From Bacteroides sp. (GTDB lineage: Bacteria; Bacteroidota; Bacteroidia; Bacteroidales; Bacteroidaceae), in NCBI RefSeq assembly GCF_030151085.1, contig NZ_JASLER010000061.1, positions 1 to 25,533 on the forward strand: a stretch of 25,533 nucleotides of DNA, read 5' to 3'. Shown here in pieces: positions 1 through 7,325 of this stretch. The position numbers and the translations under genes were made by a program. Each line of letters opens with the position of its first letter. The stretch's first letter is position 1. A model generated the notes under the pieces. The model saw nothing but the letters and a program-made list of their open reading frames with translations. It did not search any database and was not told where the DNA came from.

Positions 1-10
1 TAAAACAGAG

Positions 11-109
11 GTAACCTCAGTCGTTATCTTTGGTACTCTCTGTCGTTATGAGAGGCTGCCTCTGTCGTTATGTGAGGCTACCTCAGTCGTTATGTGAGGC
101 TACCTCAAC
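11..109. repeat. Degenerate tandem repeat, 22-bp period, about 4.5 units
   Basis: Four successive 22-bp units start at 11, 33, 55 and 77, and a fifth partial unit at 99 runs out near 109. Each full unit carries the core TCGTTAT, and the later units hold CCTCA and TGAGG, which can pair within or between units. Units 3 and 4 are the most alike; units 1 and 2 have drifted. The units follow directly on each other, with no unique spacers, so this is not a CRISPR array. It lies in non-coding DNA upstream of the alkD-like gene. Between 110 and 274 I see no gene, RNA or clear signal. The period equals that of the array at 15427-15580, although the sequences share little beyond TCGT. Confidence 0.75.
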
Positions 110-274
110 GAAAATCCCTGATATACAATACGTTGTAAATGGCAATTCTCGATTTCGGCAAAAAATATTTCATGACAAATGGAGACTGTTACTATCTGTT
201 GTTTAGCTCATTTCTTTTCTGTTTTCAACTTTCCCTTTATAGGAACGGAGGTGGTCTTATATTGAGCTCAGATT

Positions 275-351
275 ACAATTACACGAATTACGCAAATATT
301 CTTTATTGTTTATAAACAAAGAAGTATATTTGCGTCATTCGTGTAATTTGT
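275..351. repeat. Long inverted repeat (hairpin or cruciform) upstream of alkD-like gene
   Basis: The left arm (275-300) and right arm (325-351) are near-perfect reverse complements. Both hold TTACACGAAT followed, after one variable base, by ACGCAAATAT. The 24-base centre (301-324) contains a perfect 14-bp palindrome, TTGTTTATAAACAA, at 306-319. The whole block could fold into one long stem. The right arm contains the likely -7 box of the next gene, so the element is partly in its promoter. It may be a dispersed intergenic repeat, but no second copy occurs in this window. Confidence 0.75.
325..332 (+). promoter_or_regulatory. Putative -7 box for the alkD-like gene
   Basis: TATATTTG fits the Bacteroides -7 consensus TAnnTTTG and lies about 40 bases before the start codon at 372. 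No good TTTG -33 element is seen 19-21 bases upstream; the nearest candidate, ATTG at 305-308, is 16 bases away. Confidence 0.45.
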
Positions 352-371
352 GTTTTAAAACAAAGTAAGTC

Positions 372-1073
372 ATGCAGAGAGCAAAACAAGTCCAGCAAGA
401 ACTGGAACAATACATTGATCCCGTGAAGCGGGAATACCTTCCTTACTTCTTCAAAACCGGAAAAGGACAATATGGCGAAGGTGATAAATTCCTCGGTATT
501 GTAGTCCCCAATATCCGCATGGTAGCCAAATTGCATAAAGACGAGCCTTTCGAGGTTATGGTAGATTTATTGCAAAGTGAATGGCACGAATGCCGTCTCT
601 GTGCTTTACTCATGTTGGTAGAACGCTTTAAAAAGAGTGATGAAGAGGGACGGAAAGCAATTTATGACTTCTATCTCACCCAGACTACACGTATCAATAA
701 TTGGGATTTAGTGGATCTTTCCGCTCCTGGTATAGTGGGTGAATTCCTGAAAAACAAATCTCGTGATGACCTGTATCGGCTGGCGGATAGTAGTCTGCTT
801 TGGGATCAGCGCATTGCAGTAGTTTCTACTTATACACTTATCAAAAACAACGATTTCATCGATATATTGGCGCTTTCAGAGCGTCTGCTACATCATAAGC
901 ATGACTTGATGCAGAAAGCGGTAGGTTGGATGCTTCGCGAGATGGGCAAACGGAACAAAGACTTACTGGTACAGTTCTTGGAAAAGAATGCAAAAACAAT
1001 GCCTCGTACGATGCTTCGTTACTCTATAGAGAAATTTACTGATGAAGAACGGAAAGAGTTTATGAAGAAGTGA
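372..1073 (+). CDS. DNA alkylation repair protein (AlkD-like HEAT-repeat DNA glycosylase)
   Basis: This 233-residue cytoplasmic protein fits the AlkD family, all-helical HEAT-like repeat enzymes that remove N3- and N7-alkylated purines from DNA. Residues matching the AlkD active site are visible: W111 and D115 in NNWDLVD, R147 in WDQR and W186 in KAVGWMLRE, in the same order and spacing as Trp109, Asp113, Arg148 and Trp187 of the Bacillus cereus enzyme. The length is normal for the family. The ATG at 372 is preceded by AAAGTAAGTC, a weak ribosome site typical of Bacteroides. It lies 31 bases upstream of the nuclease gene at 1105 and was probably once the direct neighbour of ruvB. Family assignment is firm; substrate range is inferred. 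Confidence 0.92.
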   Translation: MQRAKQVQQELEQYIDPVKREYLPYFFKTGKGQYGEGDKFLGIVVPNIRMVAKLHKDEPFEVMVDLLQSEWHECRLCALLMLVERFKKSDEEGRKAIYDFYLTQTTRINNWDLVDLSAPGIVGEFLKNKSRDDLYRLADSSLLWDQRIAVVSTYTLIKNNDFIDILALSERLLHHKHDLMQKAVGWMLREMGKRNKDLLVQFLEKNAKTMPRTMLRYSIEKFTDEERKEFMKK

Positions 1074-1074
1074 T

Positions 1075-1082
1075 TATCTTTG
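1075..1082 (+). promoter_or_regulatory. Putative -7 box, perhaps the original ruvB promoter
   Basis: TATCTTTG is a perfect TAnnTTTG match directly after the stop codon of the alkD-like gene, 22 bases before the ATG at 1105. No TTTG is seen at the -33 position. The start region that follows is shared with ruvB, so this may be the ancestral ruvB promoter that now drives the nuclease gene first. Confidence 0.5.
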
Positions 1083-1104
1083 CTGCATATATAGCGAATT
1101 ATTG

Positions 1105-1136
1105 ATGGAACAAGAAGATTTTGACATACGCAATCA
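1105..1136 (+). repeat. 32-bp direct repeat, copy 1 (first codons of the nuclease gene)
   Basis: These 32 bases, from the ATG through AATCA, are identical to 2171-2202 at the start of ruvB. They encode MEQEDFDIRNQ in both genes. The flanking sequence differs on both sides, so the identity is sharply bounded. The two copies are offset by 1066 bp. Confidence 0.95.
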
Positions 1137-2157
1137 ATTGAAGAATGTCATTCGAGTATCACCTTCAGATGACTTTGTGGAGGATATTCGGTTAATTCTC
1201 AAGAAAGCACATGAGGTGACTCGTCAATCGATCAATCACATCATGGTGGAAGCTTATTGGTTTATTGGTGAACGAATCGTCATACAAGAACAAAAAGGGG
1301 AAGACCGTGCTGCTTATGGTGAGTATATATTGCAAGAATTATCTCGTTCTCTCACGAAAACCTTAGGAAAAGGCTTCTCCTATTCAAACCTCCGAAATAT
1401 GAGACAATTTTATCAGACTTATCCGGAGCAAGAGATCTGCTACACACTGTGTAGCAAATTGACTTGGAGCCATAATCGTCTGATAATGCGGGTGCCTGAT
1501 GAAAAAAACCGTTTGTTTTATTTAAAAGAATGCAGGGAGAATCAATGGAGTGTACGGCAGTTAGAGCGGAATATAGAGTCGTTTTATTATCAGAGGTTAC
1601 TATCTTCTCAATCTGCTTCAGTAATTAAAGGAAGCGAGGATTCAGATATAGAATCTTTTATCAAAGATCCTTATGTCATGGAGTATTTGGGATTACCCTC
1701 AGAGCCCAAGCATAGCGAAAAAGAATTGGAGACTGCCTTAATTAATAATTTGCAGAGTTTCTTGCTTGAGTTAGGGAAAGGCTTTTCATTTGTTGGACGG
1801 CAATACAGGATTAGTACAGAGACGACTCATTTCTATATCGACCTTGTATTTTACAACTATATCTTGAAGTGTTTTGTCTTGATTGACTTGAAAACCACTA
1901 AACTTTCTCATCAGGATGTCGGGCAAATGGATATGTACCGCAGAATGTTTGATGATTTGAAACGTACTGAAGGTGATAATCCTACTGTGGGCATCCTTTT
2001 ATGTGCAGAGCGGGACGAAACCGTTGTGAAATATTCTGTGATAAATGATTCTCCTCAGCTTTTTGCGTCTAAATATTTGCCGTATCTGCCTTCTGAAGAA
2101 GAGTTGAAAAGGGAGTTGGAAAGTAAGTATCAGCAGATAGAAAATGTTGGAGATTAA
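1105..2157 (+). CDS. DUF1016 / YhcG-family PD-(D/E)XK nuclease domain protein
   Basis: This 350-residue protein has the two parts of the YhcG/DUF1016 family. The N-terminal helical domain (about residues 20-165) includes the motifs EAYWFIGERI, GKGFSYSNLRNMRQFY and LTWSHNRLIMRV. The C-terminal PD-(D/E)XK nuclease-like domain (about 205-345) shows E208, D246 in FYIDLVFYN and D261-L-K263 in LIDLK, followed by QMDMYRRMF. Family members are predicted nucleases often found in defence and mobile regions; the physiological role is unsettled. The first eleven residues are those of RuvB, not of the family. I chose ATG 1105 rather than the TTG at 1102 because it matches the ruvB start exactly. The gene reads as more AT-rich than ruvB. 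It ends 13 bases before ruvB, so the two are probably cotranscribed. Confidence 0.9.
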   Translation: MEQEDFDIRNQLKNVIRVSPSDDFVEDIRLILKKAHEVTRQSINHIMVEAYWFIGERIVIQEQKGEDRAAYGEYILQELSRSLTKTLGKGFSYSNLRNMRQFYQTYPEQEICYTLCSKLTWSHNRLIMRVPDEKNRLFYLKECRENQWSVRQLERNIESFYYQRLLSSQSASVIKGSEDSDIESFIKDPYVMEYLGLPSEPKHSEKELETALINNLQSFLLELGKGFSFVGRQYRISTETTHFYIDLVFYNYILKCFVLIDLKTTKLSHQDVGQMDMYRRMFDDLKRTEGDNPTVGILLCAERDETVVKYSVINDSPQLFASKYLPYLPSEEELKRELESKYQQIENVGD

Positions 2158-2170
2158 TTAAGTAAGGACA

Positions 2171-2202
2171 ATGGAACAAGAAGATTTTGACATACGCAAT
2201 CA
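2171..2202 (+). repeat. 32-bp direct repeat, copy 2 (first codons of ruvB)
   Basis: Identical to 1105-1136. Here it continues into QQLTNKERDFENALRP, ordinary RuvB sequence, so this is probably the native home of the repeat. A good AAGGA ribosome site lies just upstream (about 2164-2168). Confidence 0.95.
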
Positions 2203-3205
2203 GCAACTCACCAACAAAGAACGTGATTTTGAAAACGCACTTCGCCCTTTAAGCTTTGAAGATTTTAGCGGGCAGGATAAGGTGGTGGACAACTTGCGTA
2301 TTTTTGTGAAAGCTGCCCGCCTGAGAGGTGAGGCACTGGATCATGTATTACTTCATGGTCCTCCCGGATTAGGAAAAACAACACTTTCTAATATTATTGC
2401 TAATGAGTTGAGTGTGGGTTTCAAGATCACTTCGGGACCTGTACTTGATAAACCGGGAGACTTGGCGGGAGTGCTCACCAGTCTTGAACCGAACGATGTA
2501 CTGTTTATAGATGAGATACATCGTCTTTCTCCGATAGTGGAAGAGTATCTGTACTCGGCTATGGAGGATTACCGTATCGACATCATGATAGACAAAGGAC
2601 CCTCTGCACGAAGCATACAAATAGATTTAAGCCCTTTCACACTGGTGGGTGCTACTACCCGAAGTGGCTTGCTGACGGCTCCGTTGCGGGCACGTTTCGG
2701 TATCAATATGCATCTGGAGTATTATGACGATGAAGTATTGAGTGGTATTATCCGTCGTTCGGCAAGTATACTCGATGTGCCTTGTTCGACGAGGGCGGCA
2801 GCTGAGATTGCTTCACGTAGTCGTGGTACGCCTCGTATTGCTAATGCTTTGCTGCGTCGAGTGCGTGACTTCGCCCAAGTAAAAGGTTCGGGAAGCATTG
2901 ATACAGAGATCGCTAATTATGCACTCGAAGCCTTGAATATAGATAAATATGGTCTGGACGAGATAGACAATAAGATACTCTGTACTATCATTGATAAGTT
3001 TAAAGGCGGTCCGGTAGGTTTAACTACCATTGCTACTGCTTTGGGCGAAGATGCCGGTACTATTGAAGAAGTATATGAACCGTTCCTAATAAAAGAAGGT
3101 TTCATGAAGCGTACTCCCCGAGGTCGCGAAGTGACAGAGTTAGCTTACAAACATTTGGGACGAAGTCTGTACAATAGTCAGAAGACACTGTTTGACAATG
3201 AATGA
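2171..3205 (+). CDS. ruvB: Holliday junction branch-migration ATPase RuvB
   Basis: RuvB is the hexameric AAA+ motor that, with RuvA and RuvC, drives and resolves Holliday junctions in recombinational repair. The 344-residue protein has Walker A GPPGLGKT (63-70), Walker B DEIH (114-117), sensor 1 in GATTRSG (160-166), PLRARFG with the arginine finger (171-177) and the C-terminal winged-helix domain containing GGPVGLTTIATALGED. Length and motifs are normal. Neither ruvA nor ruvC is nearby, which is common outside proteobacteria. With the nuclease gene inserted upstream, I see no TAnnTTTG box between 2100 and 2171, so ruvB is probably expressed from the promoter ahead of the nuclease or alkD-like gene. 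Confidence 0.98.
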   Translation: MEQEDFDIRNQQLTNKERDFENALRPLSFEDFSGQDKVVDNLRIFVKAARLRGEALDHVLLHGPPGLGKTTLSNIIANELSVGFKITSGPVLDKPGDLAGVLTSLEPNDVLFIDEIHRLSPIVEEYLYSAMEDYRIDIMIDKGPSARSIQIDLSPFTLVGATTRSGLLTAPLRARFGINMHLEYYDDEVLSGIIRRSASILDVPCSTRAAAEIASRSRGTPRIANALLRRVRDFAQVKGSGSIDTEIANYALEALNIDKYGLDEIDNKILCTIIDKFKGGPVGLTTIATALGEDAGTIEEVYEPFLIKEGFMKRTPRGREVTELAYKHLGRSLYNSQKTLFDNE

Positions 3206-3261
3206 GAAAGATAGCTATAACAGATAAGTTTACGGTTTTTAGATAATTAATATATACTATT

Positions 3262-4452
3262 ATGAAAAGCTTTAGATTTTGGAGAGTCTTGAGTATACTC
3301 TTGGGTTTGGTTATCTGTTCATCCTGCGGGGATGATGATGAATTTCCCACATTTAAGTTCGATGGAGACGGAACGTGTTATTATCCGTCCGTAAGCGCTA
3401 TTTCCAAAGAGAGTTTTGGGGAGACTGTGGTAGGCTACGGCTGGAAGCATGTAAGTACTTATGAAATAGAAGAGAATGGCGAGTGCCTGAAAAAGGAATA
3501 CTATACTGATCTGGAAGGAGCCGGTCCTCATTATTACTATTTTGAGAGTGCAACCACCCTTAAAACTTATATGCATATGGATGCTTATCCTGCCAATGGT
3601 TTCAGGACTTCTGCATTTGAGTATATGGATGCGAATCGTGTGGTTGGTAATAATCAACATACAATATTGCAAATAGTATCTGTTGATAAAGATTTACTGA
3701 AAGTTGTGGAATATTTGGCTGTACGTGCAGGTGGAACAAAAGTGTACGGATATGTCACTTACAAAAGAATGACGGAGCAGGAACTGAAGGAGTGCCAAAA
3801 ATCTTATCCGGTGGATTTGTCGAATTTGCGTGCTTTAGATATTTCTGTAAAAGAGGAGGAAGTATTTATCAAGGGTAAGGAGTTTGAATTTGATGTCTTG
3901 CAAAGTAACGGGCCGTATACTGTCGAAGCATCAAAGGAAGAGACGTGTGACATTACATCTGAAGGAAACCACGTAAAAGTGAAGTTGTTGAAAAATGGCG
4001 CTTGGATAACGGTATCCGATGGTTTGAGGAATAGAATGTTCCGGCTCTTTTCTACAGATAAGGAACTGGAGCCGACGGGGACAGACATCTACGACTTTAC
4101 TTATACAGAACTGACGCTTAATAAAAACAGAGAGCTTGTTACCCCCGATGGATACGTGCTGAATTACAAGTTTGCGCAAATGGGAACGAAAGCTCGTGAG
4201 GAATATTATGGTAGTATATTGAGTAAATATAACCCTTCCGGACTGGTATTGGTAGATGCCGACAAGCAGGCACGCTTCCTTGTTTTGAATAGGGGGGAAA
4301 TTTATTTAAAAGAATTGCTTCCGGAGACGGTGCTTGATGCGTTGGCGGAAACAGGCGAGGGGCATGCGATAGAATATAAGTTGGAATTGGTGAATGCCTC
4401 CGGAATGGTGTTTCAGATACTTCCGTTTAAAGTTGTTTATAAAGCAGGATGA
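3262..4452 (+). CDS. Hypothetical surface-type lipoprotein
   Basis: I do not recognise the 396-residue protein beyond its export signal. It starts with a basic, hydrophobic signal peptide and a lipobox-like CSSC, with C22 as the likely lipidated cysteine. The following residues GDDDE resemble the acidic lipoprotein export signal known to send Bacteroidetes lipoproteins to the cell surface. The rest is mixed, soluble, beta-rich sequence with no membrane span. About residues 190-270 (LRALDISVKEEEVFIKG onward) may be an immunoglobulin-like or BACON-like module, but this is weak. It lies 56 bases after ruvB and 32 before the flippase gene and may belong to the same transcript. Function unknown. 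Confidence 0.8.
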   Translation: MKSFRFWRVLSILLGLVICSSCGDDDEFPTFKFDGDGTCYYPSVSAISKESFGETVVGYGWKHVSTYEIEENGECLKKEYYTDLEGAGPHYYYFESATTLKTYMHMDAYPANGFRTSAFEYMDANRVVGNNQHTILQIVSVDKDLLKVVEYLAVRAGGTKVYGYVTYKRMTEQELKECQKSYPVDLSNLRALDISVKEEEVFIKGKEFEFDVLQSNGPYTVEASKEETCDITSEGNHVKVKLLKNGAWITVSDGLRNRMFRLFSTDKELEPTGTDIYDFTYTELTLNKNRELVTPDGYVLNYKFAQMGTKAREEYYGSILSKYNPSGLVLVDADKQARFLVLNRGEIYLKELLPETVLDALAETGEGHAIEYKLELVNASGMVFQILPFKVVYKAG

Positions 4453-4484
4453 TGAATCACCGAAGGGTATAAAAAGAGAATAAC

Positions 4485-5930
4485 GTGGCTGGATTAAAAA
4501 CTTTGGCAAAAGAAACTGCCATCTATGGAGCAAGTAGTATTATAGGACGTTTCCTTAATTATCTGCTGGTTCCTGTATATACCATGGCCTTATCTGCTGA
4601 ATCGGGCGGGTATGGAGTGGTGACGAATATTTATGCATGGGTGGCACTGGTGATGGTGTTGCTCACTTGTGGTATGGAAACCGGATTCTTCCGTTTTGCC
4701 AATAAGAGTGAAGAAGATCCGATGCGGGTATATTCTACTACATTACTCAGTATCAGTATCGGCGCTCTTAGCTTCCTTGCATTGGGTTTGATTTTTCTTG
4801 ACCCGATTGCCGGTTGGCTGGAATATGGAGAACATCCTTGGTACGTAGGAATGATGATGATGGTGGTAGCGATGGATGCTATCCAAAGTATCCCTTTTGC
4901 CTATTTGCGCTATAAAAAGCGTCCGATTAAATTCGCCGCATTGAAATTGCTGTTTATCTTCCTGAATATAGCACTGAATCTGATTTATTATGTTTGGCTA
5001 AAAGGGAATGATGTAGGTTATGCTTTCCTATTTAACCTGATATGCACATCGGTAATAATGCTTTGCATGATACCTGAATTCCGTGGCTTTGCATACGTTC
5101 TGGACAAGAAGCTGCTGAAACGGATGCTCAGTTATAGCCTTCCTTTATTGGTACTTGGCGTAGCAGGCATCTTGAATCAGGTAGCGGACAAGATTATTTT
5201 CCCGTTTGTTTATCCTGATGAGGCGGAAGCTACCGTACAGCTTGGCATTTATGGAGCGGCAAGTAAGATTGCCATGGTGATGGCGATGTTTACACAAGCA
5301 TTCCGTTTTGCATATGAACCTTTTGTGTTTGGAAAGAGCCGGGAGAAGGATAATAAAGAAATGTATGCGCAGGCAATGAAGTTCTTCATAATCTTTACCT
5401 TGTTGGCATATCTTGCCGTGATGTTTTATATGGATATTTTGCGCTATATCATCGGACGTGACTATTGGCCCGGTCTTCGGGTTGTGCCGATTGTGATGGC
5501 TGCGGAAATCTTTATGGGTATTTACTTCAACCTCTCTTTTTGGTACAAACTGATAGACGAAACACGTTGGGGAGCTTATTTCTCATTGATAGGCTGCACG
5601 ATACTTGTATTGATGAATGTGTTGCTGATTCCGAAATACAGCTATATGGCATGTGCCTGGGCAGGTTTTTGTGGCTATGGAGTAGCTATGTTGTTGTCCT
5701 ATTTTGTTGGTCAGAAGAAATATCCGATCAAGTATGATTTAAAGGCAATTGGCAGCTATGTATTATTGGCGGCAGTGCTTTGTGTGGCTGCCGAATATAT
5801 TCCGATTGAGAATATATATTTACGTATGTCATTCCGTACTGTATTATTGCTGATGTTTATTGCCTATATTGTGAAGCATGATATGCCACTTAAACAAATA
5901 CCAATCATCAATCGTTTTATCAAAAAATAG
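4485..5930 (+). CDS. Polysaccharide flippase (Wzx/MATE-like, MOP superfamily)
   Basis: The 481-residue protein is almost entirely hydrophobic, with about 12-14 predicted membrane spans, and has the look of the oligosaccharide flippase family in the MOP superfamily: the N-terminal pattern LAKETAIYGASSIIGRFLNYLLVPVYT and a central SYSLPLLVLGVAGILNQVADK. Such proteins move lipid-linked sugar units from the cytoplasmic to the periplasmic face of the inner membrane. The start is a GTG at 4485; the first in-frame residues fit the family and no better ATG lies upstream. No glycosyltransferases or polymerase are nearby, so the substrate cannot be told. The stop is 8 bases before the next gene, implying cotranscription. 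Confidence 0.88.
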   Translation: MAGLKTLAKETAIYGASSIIGRFLNYLLVPVYTMALSAESGGYGVVTNIYAWVALVMVLLTCGMETGFFRFANKSEEDPMRVYSTTLLSISIGALSFLALGLIFLDPIAGWLEYGEHPWYVGMMMMVVAMDAIQSIPFAYLRYKKRPIKFAALKLLFIFLNIALNLIYYVWLKGNDVGYAFLFNLICTSVIMLCMIPEFRGFAYVLDKKLLKRMLSYSLPLLVLGVAGILNQVADKIIFPFVYPDEAEATVQLGIYGAASKIAMVMAMFTQAFRFAYEPFVFGKSREKDNKEMYAQAMKFFIIFTLLAYLAVMFYMDILRYIIGRDYWPGLRVVPIVMAAEIFMGIYFNLSFWYKLIDETRWGAYFSLIGCTILVLMNVLLIPKYSYMACAWAGFCGYGVAMLLSYFVGQKKYPIKYDLKAIGSYVLLAAVLCVAAEYIPIENIYLRMSFRTVLLLMFIAYIVKHDMPLKQIPIINRFIKK

Positions 5931-5938
5931 ATTACATC

Positions 5939-7309
5939 ATGGAGACACCTAGCCCGAAGGAAAGAAACACGTTTGCAATTAAGAACTTTATAAAAGAGTA
6001 TCTTGATTTACGCAAAGATAAGGATAACGAATTCGAGACAGTTGATTCTATTCGTAAAGGAGTTGAGTTCAAGGGAGCTAATTTGTGGATTTTGATATTT
6101 GCCATATTTATGGCATCGTTGGGTTTGAATGTGAACTCAACTGCTGTAATTATCGGTGCCATGCTTATTTCTCCTTTGATGGGGCCTATTATGGGTGTGG
6201 GGCTTTCTGTAGGTTTGAATGACTTCGAGTTGATGAAGCGTTCGTTGAAAAGCTTCCTGATAACGACTTTGTTCAGTGTAACGACTGCTACTATATTCTT
6301 CCTGGTTAGTCCGGTTGCCGAGGGTCAGTCGGAACTTTTGGCACGTACATCACCCACAATCTATGATGTACTTATTGCTTTGATGGGTGGTCTGGCAGGT
6401 GTAGTGGCACTTTCTACCAAAGAGAAAGGTAATGTAATCCCGGGTGTTGCCATTGCTACAGCCTTGATGCCTCCTCTTTGTACGGCTGGTTACGGACTGG
6501 CTACGGGCAATCTGATTTATTTCCTCGGCGCTTTCTATCTGTATTTTATCAACTCGGTATTTATCAGTCTTGCTACTTTCCTGGGCGTGCGTGTGATGCA
6601 TTTCCAGCAAAAGGAGTTTGTAGATAAGAACCGTGAAAAGAAAGTACGAAAATATATTATACTGATTGCTTTCCTTACCATGTGTCCCGCTGTATATCTG
6701 ACAGTCGGCATTATTCAAGATACTTTCTTTGAAAGTGCTGCTAATCGCTTTATCACTGAACAACTTTCTTTTGAGAATACGCAAGTCCTGGATAAAAACA
6801 TCCGGCATGAAGGTAAAGGACATGAGATTCGTGTAGTTTTGATAGGGCAGGAAGTACCGGAAGCTTCCATTGCATTGGCCCGTAGCAAAATGAAGGATTA
6901 CAAACTGAATGACACCAAGTTGATTGTGCTTCAGGGAATGAACAACGAAGCTGTGGATATCTCTTCTATCCGGGCTATGGTAATGGAAGATTTCTATAAG
7001 AACAGTGAACAACGTTTAGTGGAACAAACTCAGAAGATTACAGACTTGGAGAAGAGTTTGAAACGATATAAATCATTCGATGAATTGAGCAAAACGATTG
7101 TACCGGAACTAAAAGTACTTTATCCTTCGGTGAAGTCCATATCCATTTCTCATGCTATTGAAACGACTGTGGATACAATACGTATGGATACCGTTACTCT
7201 TGCCGTATTAAAATTCGGCAAGCATCCCGATGTACACGAGAAAGATAAAATTGCAGAATGGCTTAAAGCACGTACAGGGGCTAAAAAGTTGAGGCTGATT
7301 ACCGAATAA
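5939..7309 (+). CDS. DUF389 domain membrane protein
   Basis: The 456-residue protein matches the DUF389 family. After a charged N-terminus of about 45 residues comes a hydrophobic core (about 48-260) with several spans and the conserved stretches STAVIIGAMLISPLMGPIMGVG, broken here for length, and GVAIATALMPPLC. A C-terminal soluble region (about 265-456) follows, with a short likely coiled coil near 360-380 (QRLVEQTQKITDLEKSLKRY). The biochemical role of the family is not established. It sits between the flippase and the S46 peptidase with gaps of 8 and 16 bases, so the three are likely one transcript. Confidence 0.9.
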   Translation: METPSPKERNTFAIKNFIKEYLDLRKDKDNEFETVDSIRKGVEFKGANLWILIFAIFMASLGLNVNSTAVIIGAMLISPLMGPIMGVGLSVGLNDFELMKRSLKSFLITTLFSVTTATIFFLVSPVAEGQSELLARTSPTIYDVLIALMGGLAGVVALSTKEKGNVIPGVAIATALMPPLCTAGYGLATGNLIYFLGAFYLYFINSVFISLATFLGVRVMHFQQKEFVDKNREKKVRKYIILIAFLTMCPAVYLTVGIIQDTFFESAANRFITEQLSFENTQVLDKNIRHEGKGHEIRVVLIGQEVPEASIALARSKMKDYKLNDTKLIVLQGMNNEAVDISSIRAMVMEDFYKNSEQRLVEQTQKITDLEKSLKRYKSFDELSKTIVPELKVLYPSVKSISISHAIETTVDTIRMDTVTLAVLKFGKHPDVHEKDKIAEWLKARTGAKKLRLITE

Positions 7310-7325
7310 TAAATAACAGACAGGA

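Noticed and set aside
124..137. Small palindrome TACAA-TACG-TTGTA
   Set aside because: Arms of five bases in AT-rich DNA, with no linked promoter or gene; chance is likely.
1102..1104. TTG start for the nuclease gene
   Set aside because: The adjacent ATG at 1105 is the exact counterpart of the ruvB start and is the better codon.
1105..2202. Insertion sequence or transposon carrying the nuclease gene
   Set aside because: There is no transposase and there are no terminal inverted repeats; the 32-bp direct repeats are coding sequence and far longer than usual target duplications.
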